Of a stretch of DNA of 64,000 nt, positions 40,346 through 49,693 are shown in pieces. This DNA is from Spirillospora albida. GTDB lineage: Bacteria; Actinomycetota; Actinomycetes; Streptosporangiales; Streptosporangiaceae. Where the stretch lies: assembly GCF_000718255.1 (NCBI RefSeq), contig NZ_JOFJ01000003.1, positions 310,001-374,000 of the forward strand. Reading direction: 5' to 3'. Below the pieces are notes generated by a model, which saw nothing but the letters and a program-made list of their open reading frames with translations, made no database searches and was not told the DNA's origin. Positions within the stretch are counted from its first letter, which is position 1. Every line of letters begins with the position of its first letter. Both the position numbers and the translations under genes were made by a program.

Positions 40346-42145
40346 ATGCCTTCTCAGCTCCTGTCGCGGCGCGACCTGGAGTTCCTGCTGTACGAGTGGC
40401 TGGACGTCGAGCGGCTCACGTCCCGCGACCGGTACGCCGACCACGACCGGTCGACGTTCGACGCGGTGCTGGAGCTGTCGGAGCAGATCGCGACCGACCA
40501 TTTCGCCCCGCACAACAAGCTGTCGGACGCGCGGGAGCCGACGTTCGACGGCGAGCGCGTCCGGCAGATCCCCGAGATCAAGAAGGCCATGGAGGTCTTC
40601 TCCGGCGCCGGGCTGCTGGGCGCCGGGCTGGACGCCGAGCACGGCGGCATGCAGCTGCCGTACGCCGTCGGCAGCGCGGGGTTCGCCTGGTTCCAGGCGG
40701 CCAACGTCGCCACGTCCGCCTACCCCATGCTCACCCTCGGCAACGTGAACCTGCTGATGGCACACGGTTCACCGGAACAGATCGACAAGTTCGCGCGGCC
40801 CATGGTCGAGGGGCGCTTCATGGGCACGATGTGCCTGTCGGAGCCGCAGGCGGGCTCGTCCCTGACCGACATCACGACCCGCGCCGAGCCCCAGGACGAC
40901 GGCACCCACCGGCTGACCGGCACCAAGATGTGGATCTCGGCGGGCGACCACGAGCTGAGCGAGAACATCGTCCACCTGGTGCTGGCGAAGATCCCGGGCG
41001 GGCCGCCGGGCGTGAAGGGCATCAGCCTGTTCATCGTCCCGAAATACCTGGTCACGGAGGATGGCGCGCTGGGCGAGCGGAACGACGTCGTCCTCGCGGG
41101 CCTGAACCACAAGATGGGGTACCGCGGCACGACGAACACGCTGCTCAACTTCGGCGAGGGCGTCCACACGCCGGGCGGGCGCCCCGGCGCCGTCGGGTAC
41201 CTGGTCGGCGAGCCCCACCGGGGGCTGGCCTACATGTTCACGATGATGAACGAGGCGCGCATCGGGGTCGGCGCGGGCGCCACCGCGCTGGGCTACACCG
41301 GCTACCTCAAGTCCCTGGAGTACGCCCGCCGGCGGCCGCAGGGACGCCCGGTCGCTGGCAAGGACCCGGCGACCCCGCAGGTGCCGATCATCGAGCACGC
41401 CGACGTGCGGCGGATGCTGCTGGCGCAGAAGTCGTACGTCGAGGGCGCGATGGGCCTCGTGCTGCTGTGCGCGAGCCTGGCCGACGACGCGGCCACGGCC
41501 CCGACCGAGGAGGAGCGGGCCAGGGCGGGACTGCTGCTCGACACGCTCACCCCGATCGTGAAGAGCTGGCCGTCGCAATGGTGCCTGGAGGCGAACTCCC
41601 TCGCCATCCAGGTGCACGGCGGGTACGGCTACACCCGCGACTACGACGTCGAGCAGCACTACCGCGACAACCGGCTCAACCCGATCCACGAGGGCACGCA
41701 CGGCGTCCAGGCCATGGACCTGCTCGGCCGCAAGGTCGTCGCCGGCGGCGGCGCGGGCCTGGCGGCCCTGACCGAACGGATCGGCGAGACCGTCGAACGG
41801 GCCGGGAAGGCCGGCGGCGAGCTCGCCGGACACGGCGCCGCTCTGCAGGCCGCGGTCACCCGGATCACCGAGGTCACCGCGGCCCTGTGGGCTCCGATGG
41901 ACGTCGAGGCGGCACTGGCCAACGCGTCCGTCTACCTGGAGGCCGTCGGCCACACCGTGATCGCGTGGATCTGGCTCGAGCAGGCCCTCATCGCGGCCGC
42001 CGCGCCCCCGGACGCCTTCTACAGCGGCAAGCTCCAGGCCGCCCGGTACTTCTTCCGCTGGGAGCTGCCCCGGACCGGGCCGCAGCTCGATCTGCTCGCC
42101 TCGGCGGACCGCACCACCCTGGACATGCGGGCCGACTGGTTCTGA
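40346..42145 (+). CDS. long-type acyl-CoA dehydrogenase (FadE5-like)
   Basis: 599 residues, belonging to the 600-residue subgroup with an extra C-terminal domain (AidB/FadE5-like) rather than the common 380-residue type. FAD/substrate motifs: GTMCLSEPQAGSSLTDI, GTKMWISAGDH and IQVHGGYGYTRDYDVEQHYRD. The putative catalytic Glu is in NPIHEGTHGVQAMDLLGRK. It introduces the first double bond in fatty acyl-CoA degradation and needs an electron-transfer flavoprotein. ATG has GGGAG upstream. Induction by relief of TetR repression is likely. Confidence 0.93.
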   Translation: MPSQLLSRRDLEFLLYEWLDVERLTSRDRYADHDRSTFDAVLELSEQIATDHFAPHNKLSDAREPTFDGERVRQIPEIKKAMEVFSGAGLLGAGLDAEHGGMQLPYAVGSAGFAWFQAANVATSAYPMLTLGNVNLLMAHGSPEQIDKFARPMVEGRFMGTMCLSEPQAGSSLTDITTRAEPQDDGTHRLTGTKMWISAGDHELSENIVHLVLAKIPGGPPGVKGISLFIVPKYLVTEDGALGERNDVVLAGLNHKMGYRGTTNTLLNFGEGVHTPGGRPGAVGYLVGEPHRGLAYMFTMMNEARIGVGAGATALGYTGYLKSLEYARRRPQGRPVAGKDPATPQVPIIEHADVRRMLLAQKSYVEGAMGLVLLCASLADDAATAPTEEERARAGLLLDTLTPIVKSWPSQWCLEANSLAIQVHGGYGYTRDYDVEQHYRDNRLNPIHEGTHGVQAMDLLGRKVVAGGGAGLAALTERIGETVERAGKAGGELAGHGAALQAAVTRITEVTAALWAPMDVEAALANASVYLEAVGHTVIAWIWLEQALIAAAAPPDAFYSGKLQAARYFFRWELPRTGPQLDLLASADRTTLDMRADWF

Positions 42146-42168
42146 AGGGCCGGCCGGTCCTGAAGGGG

Positions 42169-42193
42169 GGCCGCCCGGTGCTTCCGGGCGGCC
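42169..42193. terminator. bidirectional terminator between acyl-CoA dehydrogenase and bioB
   Basis: GGCCGCCCGG (42169-42178) and CCGGGCGGCC (42184-42193) form a 10-bp stem with loop TGCTT. It separates convergent genes. Confidence 0.75.
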
Positions 42194-42200
42194 TCGTCCG

Positions 42201-43196
42201 TCAGAGGGTCTTGCTCAGGGCCTTGATCGGCATCTGGAGCTCGGAGAGCAGGTCCAGGTCCTTGTCGGCCGGGCGGCCCAGCGTCGTCAGGTAGTTGCCG
42301 ACGATGATCGCGTTGATGCCGCCGAGCATGCCCTCCCGCGTGCCGAGGTCGCCGAGGGTCAGCTCGCGTCCGCCCGCGTAGCGCAGGATGGTGCGGGGCA
42401 GGGCGAGCCGGAACGCGGCGATCGTCTTGAGCGCCTCCGCGCCCTCCACCAGCGGGAAGTCGGAGAACGGCGTGCCCGGACGCGGCGTCAGGAAGTTCAG
42501 CGGGACCTCGTCCGGCTCCAGCTCGGCGAGCTGGCCGGCGAACTCGGCGCGCTGCTCGACGGTCTCGCCCATGCCGACGATGCCGCCGCAGCACACCTCC
42601 ATCCCGGCCTCCTTCACCATGCGGAGCGTCTCCCAGCGCTCCTCCCACGAGTGCGTGGTCACGACGTTGGAGAAGTGGGACCGGGCCGTCTCCAGGTTGT
42701 GGTTGTAGCGGTGGACGCCCATCGCGGTGAGCTCGTCCACCTGCTCCTGGGTCAGCATCCCCAGCGAGCACGCGATGTTGATCTCCACGGCCTCGTTGAT
42801 GGCCTTGATGCCGTCGCGGACCTGCGACATCAGCCGCTCGTCCGGGCCGCGGACGGCCGCGACGATGCAGAACTCCGTCGCCCCGGTCTTCGCGGTCTCC
42901 TTCGCCGCCTCGACCAGCTCGGGGATGTTCAGCCACACCGACCGGACGGGTGACTCGAACTTCCCGGACTGCGAGCAGAAGTGGCAGTCCTCCGGGCAGC
43001 CGCCCGTCTTCAGGGACACGATGCCCTCGACCTCGACCTCCGGGCCGCACCAGCGCATGCGGACCTCATGGGCGAGGGCGAGCAGCTCCTCCAGCCGGTC
43101 GTCCGGCAGCGTCAGGCACTCCAGGACCTGGTCGGCGGTCAGCCCCCGGCCCTCCTCCAGCACCTGGCGGCGCGCCGTTTCGAGGATGTCGCTCAC
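42201..43196 (-). CDS. bioB: biotin synthase
   Basis: 331 residues from GTG at 43196. Radical SAM ligands Cys67, Cys71 and Cys74 in GGCPEDCHFC, then FCIVAAVRGP, NIACSLGMLT, YNHNLETA and VCCGGIVGMGE, with NAIIVGNYLTT at the end, are all conserved. The enzyme inserts sulfur into dethiobiotin using a second Fe-S cluster. The GTG overlaps the bioD stop (GTGA), so bioD-bioB are co-translated. The actinobacterial helper protein BsaP is encoded 3.4 kb away on the same strand. Confidence 0.97.
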   Translation of the reverse strand: MSDILETARRQVLEEGRGLTADQVLECLTLPDDRLEELLALAHEVRMRWCGPEVEVEGIVSLKTGGCPEDCHFCSQSGKFESPVRSVWLNIPELVEAAKETAKTGATEFCIVAAVRGPDERLMSQVRDGIKAINEAVEINIACSLGMLTQEQVDELTAMGVHRYNHNLETARSHFSNVVTTHSWEERWETLRMVKEAGMEVCCGGIVGMGETVEQRAEFAGQLAELEPDEVPLNFLTPRPGTPFSDFPLVEGAEALKTIAAFRLALPRTILRYAGGRELTLGDLGTREGMLGGINAIIVGNYLTTLGRPADKDLDLLSELQMPIKALSKTL

Positions 43197-43909
43197 ATGA
43201 TCTCCTTGTCGCGGAAGGCGGCGGCGTCGAACGCGCCGCCGAAGGCGGGGGCCAGGCCGCGGTGCGCGGCCACGAGGAATTCGGCGGGATCGAGGGAGCC
43301 GGCGCCGGCCGGCAGGGCGCCGGCGAGGGGGCGGGCCGCGATGGTCTCCAGGTCCCGGATGTTGCTGCGCATGGCGAGGTCGGGGTCGTCCGGCCAGCTG
43401 CCGAGGACGACGCCCGCGAGCTGGACGCCCCGGTGCGCCATCGCCTCCAGGGTCAGCGCGGTGTGGTTGAGCGTGCCGAGGTCGGGCCGCGCCACCACGA
43501 CCACGGCGGCACCGAGCCACCGGGCCAGGTCGGCGATGGTCGTGCCCTCCTCGTCATAGCGGACGAGGAGCCCCCCGGCCCCCTCCACCAGGACCAGCCG
43601 CCGCGTCGCGGCCAGTTCCTGGACGTGCTTCGTGACGTCCGCGAGCCGGAGCGGCGGCACCCCGGCGCGCCGGGCCGCCGCGGCGGGCGACAGCGGGTCG
43701 GGGAACCGGGCGAACTCGTGCAGGTCGTCGACGCCCGCGAGCCGCCGCACGTCGTCGAGGTCGCCGGGCTCGCCCTCCGCCACGCCGGTCTGGCCGGGTT
43801 TGACGACGGCGACCGGCGCGCCGCGCGCGGCGGCCAGCGCCGCGAGCGCCGCGGTGACGACGGTCTTGCCGACCCCGGTGCAGGTCCCGGTGACTACGAG
43901 CACGCTCAC
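43193..43909 (-). CDS. bioD: dethiobiotin synthetase
   Basis: 238 residues. P-loop GTCTGVGKT, then VAVVKPGQTG and VLVEGAGGLLV are the BioD signatures. It closes the ureido ring of biotin from diaminopelargonate, CO2 and ATP. The start is GTG at 43909; TAGGGT lies eight bases upstream (43918-43923 on the plus strand), a possible leaderless promoter, although AGGGTGG could also serve as a ribosome site. First gene of the bioD-bioB operon. Confidence 0.95.
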   Translation of the reverse strand: MSVLVVTGTCTGVGKTVVTAALAALAAARGAPVAVVKPGQTGVAEGEPGDLDDVRRLAGVDDLHEFARFPDPLSPAAAARRAGVPPLRLADVTKHVQELAATRRLVLVEGAGGLLVRYDEEGTTIADLARWLGAAVVVVARPDLGTLNHTALTLEAMAHRGVQLAGVVLGSWPDDPDLAMRSNIRDLETIAARPLAGALPAGAGSLDPAEFLVAAHRGLAPAFGGAFDAAAFRDKEIM

Positions 43910-44025
43910 GAGCGGCCACCCTAGCGCGCGCCCCTCGAGCGCCTGGAGCGCCGTACCCCACAGTCTTGACCGAACCTTTTTGTCATCGCGGAAACCCGGC
44001 CGTCCCCTTCCCGCGTCGAACCATC

Positions 44026-44796
44026 ATGGCCGGACCCTACGCACGTTCCCGCTGGCTGCTCCCGCTGGCCGTCGCCATCGTCCTCGCCGCCTGCGGCGGC
44101 AACTCCAGCGCGAGCGATCCGCCGCCGTCGCCGCCCGCCGGATCCCCTTCGGGTCCCTCCGCGCGGGATGCTCCCGCCGAAGAGGACCTGGTCCTGCGCT
44201 GGCAGCGGACGGGCGGCATCGCCGGCCTCGGTGGGCCCGGAGCCCTGCCCGACTTCTCCCTGTACTCCTCGGGCCGCGCCCTGGCCGTGTCGCGGGACGG
44301 CCTGACCGAGTACCGCCTGAGGCCGGCCGCCCTCGACCGGCTCCTGGCCGACGCGCGCCGGGCGGGCCTCGGCCGCTCCCGCTCGGTCGGCTCCGAGGAG
44401 TACGCGGACGCGTTCACCGTCACGATCAGCATGGGCAAGGCCCGGACGACCATCATCGACCCGGCGCCGCCGTCCGATCCGGCCGTCCGCTTCCACAAGC
44501 GCCTGTTCCCCGAGGCGTGGCCCGCCGCCGACCAGAGCGTCCCGCCCTCGCCCTACCGCCCGGCCCGGACGGCCGTCCTGGCAGGTGAGAGCACCGGGAG
44601 CGGGACGCCCAGGCCCTGGCCCCTGAAGCCCTTGGGAGAGGGCGTCCAGGCGGCCGGCGGCATCTGCACCCTGGCCCGGACCTCCGACCTCCCGCGCGAG
44701 GCCGGCAAGAGCCTGTGGCGCAGTGAGGGCAGGATCTACTCGGTCCGGCTGCGCCCGCTCCTGCCGGACGAGGAGTCCTGCCGCGACCTAACCTGA
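44026..44796 (+). CDS. predicted lipoprotein of unknown function
   Basis: 256 residues. Signal peptide ends in the lipobox LAAC (Cys23), followed by a Ser/Pro/Gly-rich linker. The mature part has DFSLYSSGRALAVSRDGLTEYRLRPAALDRLLADARRAGL, which suggests a folded domain reading a value-like beta element, but no family is recognised. The last nine bases overlap the convergent carotenoid oxygenase gene. The ATG at 44026 lacks a clear ribosome site; a start 60 bases upstream would spoil the signal peptide. Confidence 0.75.
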   Translation: MAGPYARSRWLLPLAVAIVLAACGGNSSASDPPPSPPAGSPSGPSARDAPAEEDLVLRWQRTGGIAGLGGPGALPDFSLYSSGRALAVSRDGLTEYRLRPAALDRLLADARRAGLGRSRSVGSEEYADAFTVTISMGKARTTIIDPAPPSDPAVRFHKRLFPEAWPAADQSVPPSPYRPARTAVLAGESTGSGTPRPWPLKPLGEGVQAAGGICTLARTSDLPREAGKSLWRSEGRIYSVRLRPLLPDEESCRDLT

Positions 44797-46479
44797 CCCC
44801 AGCGGACGGCCGGTGAGCTCGTCGGCGACCTCTCGGGCGGTGGCCGCCAGGTCACCGTCCAGGACGTCCAGGCGGGTGCCCAGGTCGTCGGCGAAGGTCA
44901 GGCGGTCCAGCGAGGGCGGGGCGGGGTTCGCCTCGGGCATCCAGGCCGAGTGGATGAGGAAGGGGACCGTCGTGCCCCGGGGCGGAGCCAGGACCGCGAG
45001 GGGGCCTCGGCTCACGTCGGCGGCGTCGAAGAGCTCCAGGCGGAACCGGTCGTCGTTGTGGACGGCGACGAGCAGGTAGCCGTCGTGGCCGCCCGGGGCC
45101 GTCCCCGCGTACCGGGTGCCGCCCTGGCCTCTCGGGATGAAGGACGGGGACGTCGGATAGTCGTCCAGGGAGAACGTCCACTCGGCCAGGGGCTTGAGGC
45201 CGTCGCGGTCGAGGGTGACGAGGGTGGCCGGGGTCTCCTCCTCGGGGAAGAGGGACGTGTCGATCCGGCCCTCGTAGTTGCTCAGGGCCCGCTGGTTGAT
45301 CGCCTCCGGGTGGAAGCCCAGGAAGATGAGGTGGTGCCGGGTCGGGTTGAGCTGGCCCTCGAGGCTCCAGTCGATCGCGGAGAGCTCCGCCTGCCACCAA
45401 CGGGACGGATCGTGCGCGCGGGCCTTCTCCGTGACCCTGCCCTTCTCGGGGTCGAAGTCCAGGACGGTCGTGAGGGCCGGGGTCATGCCGTGGCAGTACA
45501 TGCCGCGCAGGGCCGGGTCGATGGGGCGGCCGTAGAGGTCGAGGTCGTCCTCGCGGAGGTACATGCCGATGTCGACGCCCTCGCTGTGCTCCATGACGAC
45601 CTGGATGCCGTCCGTGTCGTCGTAGCGGGCGTAGAAGTGGTTCACCTCGGGGGCGATCCGGAACTCCTTGCAGGTGACCGTGGACCTGCCCGCGACGAGG
45701 TCGTCCTTGCGGATCAGCAGGAGGGGGCCGTCGGGGTTGTTCGCCACGGTGCGGTCGCCGCCGAAGATCTCCTCGACGTCGATGCGGTACGCGGTGTCGG
45801 CCAGGATCAGCCAGTCGCGGGTCTGGGTGATGGTGTGGGTCGCCTGCGGGAGGGCGGCGTTCTCGACGGCCCAGCGGGTGACGCGCTTGCCCGTCCCGGA
45901 GTAGCGGATGACGGAGACGGCGCCGGTCATCACGTCGCGGCTGACGCTCCACAGGCAGTCGCGGTCGGGGTCGATGACGGGATGGGCCGTCGAGGAGATG
46001 AGAGGCAGGACGGCGTCGTCCATCGGCTTCCAGTCGTCGCGGTGGCCGACCTCCGCGACGAACTCCAGCGTGACGGGATCCACCTCCACCGGACGGCCCG
46101 CGTCCCAGGTGGCGAACAGGCGGTCGCCCCACGGCAGGGGCGCGGTGTTCGCGGCGTTGACGAACCCCCACGGGGAGCCGGTGCCGACCGGCCCGGGGGT
46201 GAACAGGTCGGGGCGCTTGCGGCGGAGCCGGACCGAGGGCGTGTCGATGACGCGGCTCCGCCAGGCGAAGTGGGACGGCGGGGCGCCGTCGGTTCCGGGG
46301 GTCAGGGACAGGCGGGCCATGATGCCGTCGCCGAAGAAGGCGTGCAGGGGCCGGGTGCGCTGGTCGGACGTGCTGACGAGGTAGTGGCCGCGGACGTCGG
46401 ACGGCCAGGCGCCGGCGACGACCCCGAGGTCCATGTCGGTTATCGGGTTCTTGCCGAGGATCGAGCGGGGGACCGGCAT
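44788..46479 (-). CDS. carotenoid oxygenase (RPE65 family)
   Basis: 563 residues. ATG at 46479 is preferred to one four codons earlier because GGAGG lies six bases upstream. The seven-bladed propeller family is recognised by DVRGHYLVSTSDQRTRPLHAFFGDGIM and by iron-ligand histidines in SSTAHP, ATHTI, VNHF and FLIHSAW. It probably cleaves a double bond of a carotenoid, stilbene or similar polyene with O2. An ACAAGCG-GT-CGCTTGT palindrome 44 bases upstream suggests TetR-type repression. No carotenoid synthesis genes are nearby. Confidence 0.9.
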   Translation of the reverse strand: MPVPRSILGKNPITDMDLGVVAGAWPSDVRGHYLVSTSDQRTRPLHAFFGDGIMARLSLTPGTDGAPPSHFAWRSRVIDTPSVRLRRKRPDLFTPGPVGTGSPWGFVNAANTAPLPWGDRLFATWDAGRPVEVDPVTLEFVAEVGHRDDWKPMDDAVLPLISSTAHPVIDPDRDCLWSVSRDVMTGAVSVIRYSGTGKRVTRWAVENAALPQATHTITQTRDWLILADTAYRIDVEEIFGGDRTVANNPDGPLLLIRKDDLVAGRSTVTCKEFRIAPEVNHFYARYDDTDGIQVVMEHSEGVDIGMYLREDDLDLYGRPIDPALRGMYCHGMTPALTTVLDFDPEKGRVTEKARAHDPSRWWQAELSAIDWSLEGQLNPTRHHLIFLGFHPEAINQRALSNYEGRIDTSLFPEEETPATLVTLDRDGLKPLAEWTFSLDDYPTSPSFIPRGQGGTRYAGTAPGGHDGYLLVAVHNDDRFRLELFDAADVSRGPLAVLAPPRGTTVPFLIHSAWMPEANPAPPSLDRLTFADDLGTRLDVLDGDLAATAREVADELTGRPLGSG

Positions 46480-46522
46480 CCGTGCCTCCATACGTCGTCA
46501 TGCCTCTAACGACTATTCGGGC

Positions 46523-46538
46523 ACAAGCGGTCGCTTGT
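46523..46538. promoter_or_regulatory. palindrome ACAAGCG-GT-CGCTTGT, probable TetR-type operator
   Basis: Seven-base arms 46523-46529 and 46532-46538 are exact reverse complements separated by two bases. It is in the promoter region of the carotenoid oxygenase gene; no adjacent regulator gene exists. Confidence 0.5.
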
Positions 46539-46631
46539 TACCGGGCCCGCGTGAGACGGCACGGCGGGACCGGAGAGAACGGGTCGTCGCGGTCACCGCG
46601 GCGCACCTCTACGGCGCGCCCGTGGTGGTGC

Positions 46632-46817
46632 TCAGACCGACGTCAGGGCGCCGTGCTCGGAGCAGCGGGCCGTCCAGCCCAGCGGCGTCACCTGGACGAC
46701 CATCCGGCGGCGGCACTGGGTGCAGTAGCGCGGCGGCTCCATCCGGCGGGCCGCCCGGCAGGACGCGTGGTCATGGGCGGCCGCGGGCTCGCCGCACCGG
46801 TCGCAATAGGTCTCCAC
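46632..46817 (-). CDS. bsaP: biotin synthase auxiliary protein
   Basis: 61 residues from GTG. Cysteines 5, 8, 20, 32, 35 and 52 and the stretch EPPRYCTQCRRRMVVQV then GWTARCSEHG match the actinobacterial BsaP family, a small Fe-S protein needed for biotin synthase activity in corynebacteria and mycobacteria. TACGGT (46824-46829 on the plus strand) lies six bases before the start and there is no ribosome site, so a leaderless transcript is likely; it also sits 28 bases after the biotin carboxylase gene. Its linkage to bioB and bioD supports the role. Confidence 0.88.
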   Translation of the reverse strand: METYCDRCGEPAAAHDHASCRAARRMEPPRYCTQCRRRMVVQVTPLGWTARCSEHGALTSV

Positions 46818-46845
46818 GGCCGTACCGTACTACCGTGCCGGTCGC

Positions 46846-48183
46846 TCAGTGCCCGCGCATCCGGCCGACCAGCCGGGTGTCGTACGTCCCGGCGGCGAAC
46901 TCCGGGTGGTCGAGCAGCTCGGCGAGGAACGGCAGGTTCGTGCCGATCCCCTCGATGCGGAACGCGGCGATGGCGGCGCGGGCGCGGTCGAGCGCGGCGG
47001 CGCGGTCCGCGCCGTGGACGCACAGCTTCGCGAGCAGCGGGTCGGAGACGGCGGTGACGGTGTTGCCCTCGGCGTAGCCGGCGTCGATGCGGATGCCGTC
47101 GCCTGCGGGCTCCTCCCACACCTTGATCTCGCCGGTGCGGGGCTGGAAGTACTCGGGATCTTCGGCGTGGATGTGGAACGCGAACGCGTGGCCGCGCGGC
47201 GCCCCGCCGGGCAGGGTCGCCTGCCACCCGGCGGCGATCCGGAGCTGCTGCTCGACCAGGTCCACGCCCATGACCATCTCGGTGAGGGGGTGCTCGGCCT
47301 GCAGGCCGGTGTTCATCTCCAGGAAGAAGAACTCCTGCGCGGCGGGGTCGACGAGGCACTCGACGGTTCCGGCGCCGCGGTACCCGACGGCCTCGCCCGC
47401 GCGGACGGCGGCGTCCAGCATCCGCTCCCGCAGCTCGGGGCCGACCCCCGGGGACGCGGTCTCCGCCGCGACCTTCCGGTGCCGGCGCTGGACGGAGCAG
47501 TCGCGGTCGCCGAGGGCGACGACGGTGCCGTCGGCGAGGCCCAGGATCTGGATCTCGACGTGCCGGGCGGCCGGCAGGTACCGCTCGAGCAGGAGGTCGG
47601 GCCGCCCCGAGAGGCGCTCGGCGTGCGCGCGGGCCGTCTCGTACGCCGAGCGGAGCGCCGCGGGGTCGTGGGCGACCGCCAGGCCGGCGCCGTCCGTGCC
47701 GGCGGCGGGCTTCACGATCACCGGGTAGCCGATGCGCTCGGCCTCCTCCAGCGCGGTCCCGACGTCCGGCACGGGCTCCCACACGCCCGGCGCGACGGGA
47801 AGGCCCGCCTCCTTCATCAGGTTCCGGGCGTTGATCTTGTCGCCGAGGCGGGCGATGGAGAGCGGCGGCGGGCCGATCCAGGCGAGCCCGCGGGCCTCGA
47901 CCTGGCGGGCGAACTCGGCGTTCTCGGCGAGCAGCCCGAAACCGGGGTGGACGGCCCGCGCGTTCGTCCGGCGCGCCGCCTCCAGCACCGCCTCGCCGCG
48001 CAGGTAGCTGCGGGCCGGGTCGCCCGGCCCGAGCAGGAGCGCCTCGTCGGCCTCCGCCACGAACGGGAGGTCCGCGTCGGCCTCCGAGTACACCGCGATG
48101 GCCTTCAGGCCGAGCGCGCGCACCGTGTGGATGATCCGGGCGGCGATCTCGCCCCGGTTCGCCACGAGGACGGACTCGAACAC
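46846..48183 (-). CDS. accC: biotin carboxylase subunit of an acyl-CoA carboxylase
   Basis: 445 residues from GTG at 48183, with AGGGGAG seven bases upstream. ESVLVANRGEIAARII at the N-terminus, the ATP-grasp glycine loop region (VIVKPAAGTDGAGLAVA), the catalytic FFLEMNTGLQAEHPLTE and the carboxylation Arg-rich motif are conserved. It is a stand-alone biotin carboxylase without a biotin carrier domain, so it needs a separate BCCP. It carboxylates biotin with bicarbonate and ATP. Being next to bsaP, it joins the local biotin theme. Confidence 0.92.
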   Translation of the reverse strand: MFESVLVANRGEIAARIIHTVRALGLKAIAVYSEADADLPFVAEADEALLLGPGDPARSYLRGEAVLEAARRTNARAVHPGFGLLAENAEFARQVEARGLAWIGPPPLSIARLGDKINARNLMKEAGLPVAPGVWEPVPDVGTALEEAERIGYPVIVKPAAGTDGAGLAVAHDPAALRSAYETARAHAERLSGRPDLLLERYLPAARHVEIQILGLADGTVVALGDRDCSVQRRHRKVAAETASPGVGPELRERMLDAAVRAGEAVGYRGAGTVECLVDPAAQEFFFLEMNTGLQAEHPLTEMVMGVDLVEQQLRIAAGWQATLPGGAPRGHAFAFHIHAEDPEYFQPRTGEIKVWEEPAGDGIRIDAGYAEGNTVTAVSDPLLAKLCVHGADRAAALDRARAAIAAFRIEGIGTNLPFLAELLDHPEFAAGTYDTRLVGRMRGH

Positions 48184-48313
48184 CAGCGCAACTCCCCTTT
48201 TCCATGGTCCGCTCTTCGATGGTCCACGGCCGACCCTAGTGGGCCCGCCGTCCCCCGGCCACCAGGGTCGGAGGCGGGCGCGGTCAACGGCGGGCGCGGT
48301 GAGCCCGGTGGGC

Positions 48314-49693
48314 TCACGGCCGGGTGCGGCGGTCGACCACGCGGCTGAGCGCCTCGACGACCGTCGGGTCGTACTCGGCGGCGGAGTCGAGCCGGAGCCG
48401 CTCCAGGACGGCGGCGCCCCGGTCCCGGTCGGACGACGCGCCGACGAGGTCGTCGTAGGCGTTGGCGGCCTTGATGATGCGGGCCGCGAGCGGCGGCGAG
48501 ACCGGCCGCTCCCCGGCGGTGTCGCGGCCCGCGCGGTACGGGTGCGAGGACAGCTCGACGATGTGCGCGACGCGGTCCAGCACACCGGTCTCCTTGATGA
48601 CCTCCGCGCCGAGCTCGGCGATGCGGCGCTGCTCCGTCGGGGACGCGAGGACGGTCGCGCCGCCCGGGATCGGGTCGCCGAGCGACAGCTGCCCGATGTC
48701 GTGCATCAGCGCCGCGTACTCCAGTTCGAGGAGCTCGGCCTCCGCCATGCCGAGTTCGCGGCCCATCGCGACGGCGAGCCGCGACACGCGCCGCGAGTGG
48801 CCCGCCTCGACGTACCCGCCGACCTCGGTGACCCGCGACAGCGCCCGGATCGTCTGCAGGTACGTCGCGCGGATCCCGGCGTAGCGGCGGAACGCGAACT
48901 GGGTGACGAGGATCGGCACCGTGAAGATCAGCAATGCGGCCTCGCCCATCGCGGTCGTGGCGACGGCGATCAGCATGGCGGTCGCGCTGGTCGCGACGCA
49001 CAGCGCGATCTTCGCGTTGATCTCGTCCCGCAGCGCGATCCCGAACCGGGCCCGGACGGCCTCCGCCCGGATCATCGCGGCGATCAGCACGTCGGTGAAG
49101 CAGGACGCGACGACGACCCCGCACATCACGGCGAGCATCAGCAGCCAGGGCGCCTCGAGCGCGAGGAAGGGGCGGAAGGCCAGCGCGACGACCGCGACCG
49201 TGAACAGCCGGCGGGCCATCGCGTCCGGCCTCGGGGTGCGGCCGACCGCGGCGTGCGGCAGCGAGCCGATCAGCATCCCGGCCGCGGTGACCGCGACGAC
49301 CTGCAGCGCCGAGTGCTCCGCCGGGACGACGCCGAGCGGCGCGTCCGGCGCGGCGCCCTCCGGGCCGACGCCGATGAGCAGCGCGTAGCCGATCGCGCCG
49401 GCGCTCGCGATGGGCGCGACCTCCCGGTTGCCCGGCATGACCATGCGGAACAGCTCGCCGAGCGAGATCAGCACGCCGAAGACGAGCGCGACGTCGGGCT
49501 GCCGCACCCCGGACGCCGCGACCTGGGTGACCGCGATGACGACGAGCAGCCCGGCGGTGGCGATCAGCAGCAGCTGCCCGGAGTCGATCGTCTGCCACGC
49601 GGCCCGCTCCCGCGCGCGCGCCCGCGCCGTGCCCAGTCGCGACGTGCCCGACTTCGACGCGCCCACCTTGGAGGTGCTCACCTGCTCGGTCAC
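48314..49693 (-). CDS. membrane HD-domain phosphohydrolase, GYP-less
   Basis: 459 residues from GTG, overlapping the upstream gene by four bases (GTGA). The N-terminal part is basic and soluble (about 1-35) followed by six or more transmembrane helices to about 240. The C-terminal HD domain keeps GHSRRVSRLAVAMGRELG, the catalytic HD in AALMHDIGQLSLGDPIP and VELSSHPYRAG. The GYP triplet and the following DG motif of c-di-GMP phosphodiesterases are missing, so another cyclic nucleotide or a regulatory role is possible. Partner of the HD-GYP protein encoded just upstream. Confidence 0.85.
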   Translation of the reverse strand: MTEQVSTSKVGASKSGTSRLGTARARARERAAWQTIDSGQLLLIATAGLLVVIAVTQVAASGVRQPDVALVFGVLISLGELFRMVMPGNREVAPIASAGAIGYALLIGVGPEGAAPDAPLGVVPAEHSALQVVAVTAAGMLIGSLPHAAVGRTPRPDAMARRLFTVAVVALAFRPFLALEAPWLLMLAVMCGVVVASCFTDVLIAAMIRAEAVRARFGIALRDEINAKIALCVATSATAMLIAVATTAMGEAALLIFTVPILVTQFAFRRYAGIRATYLQTIRALSRVTEVGGYVEAGHSRRVSRLAVAMGRELGMAEAELLELEYAALMHDIGQLSLGDPIPGGATVLASPTEQRRIAELGAEVIKETGVLDRVAHIVELSSHPYRAGRDTAGERPVSPPLAARIIKAANAYDDLVGASSDRDRGAAVLERLRLDSAAEYDPTVVEALSRVVDRRTRP

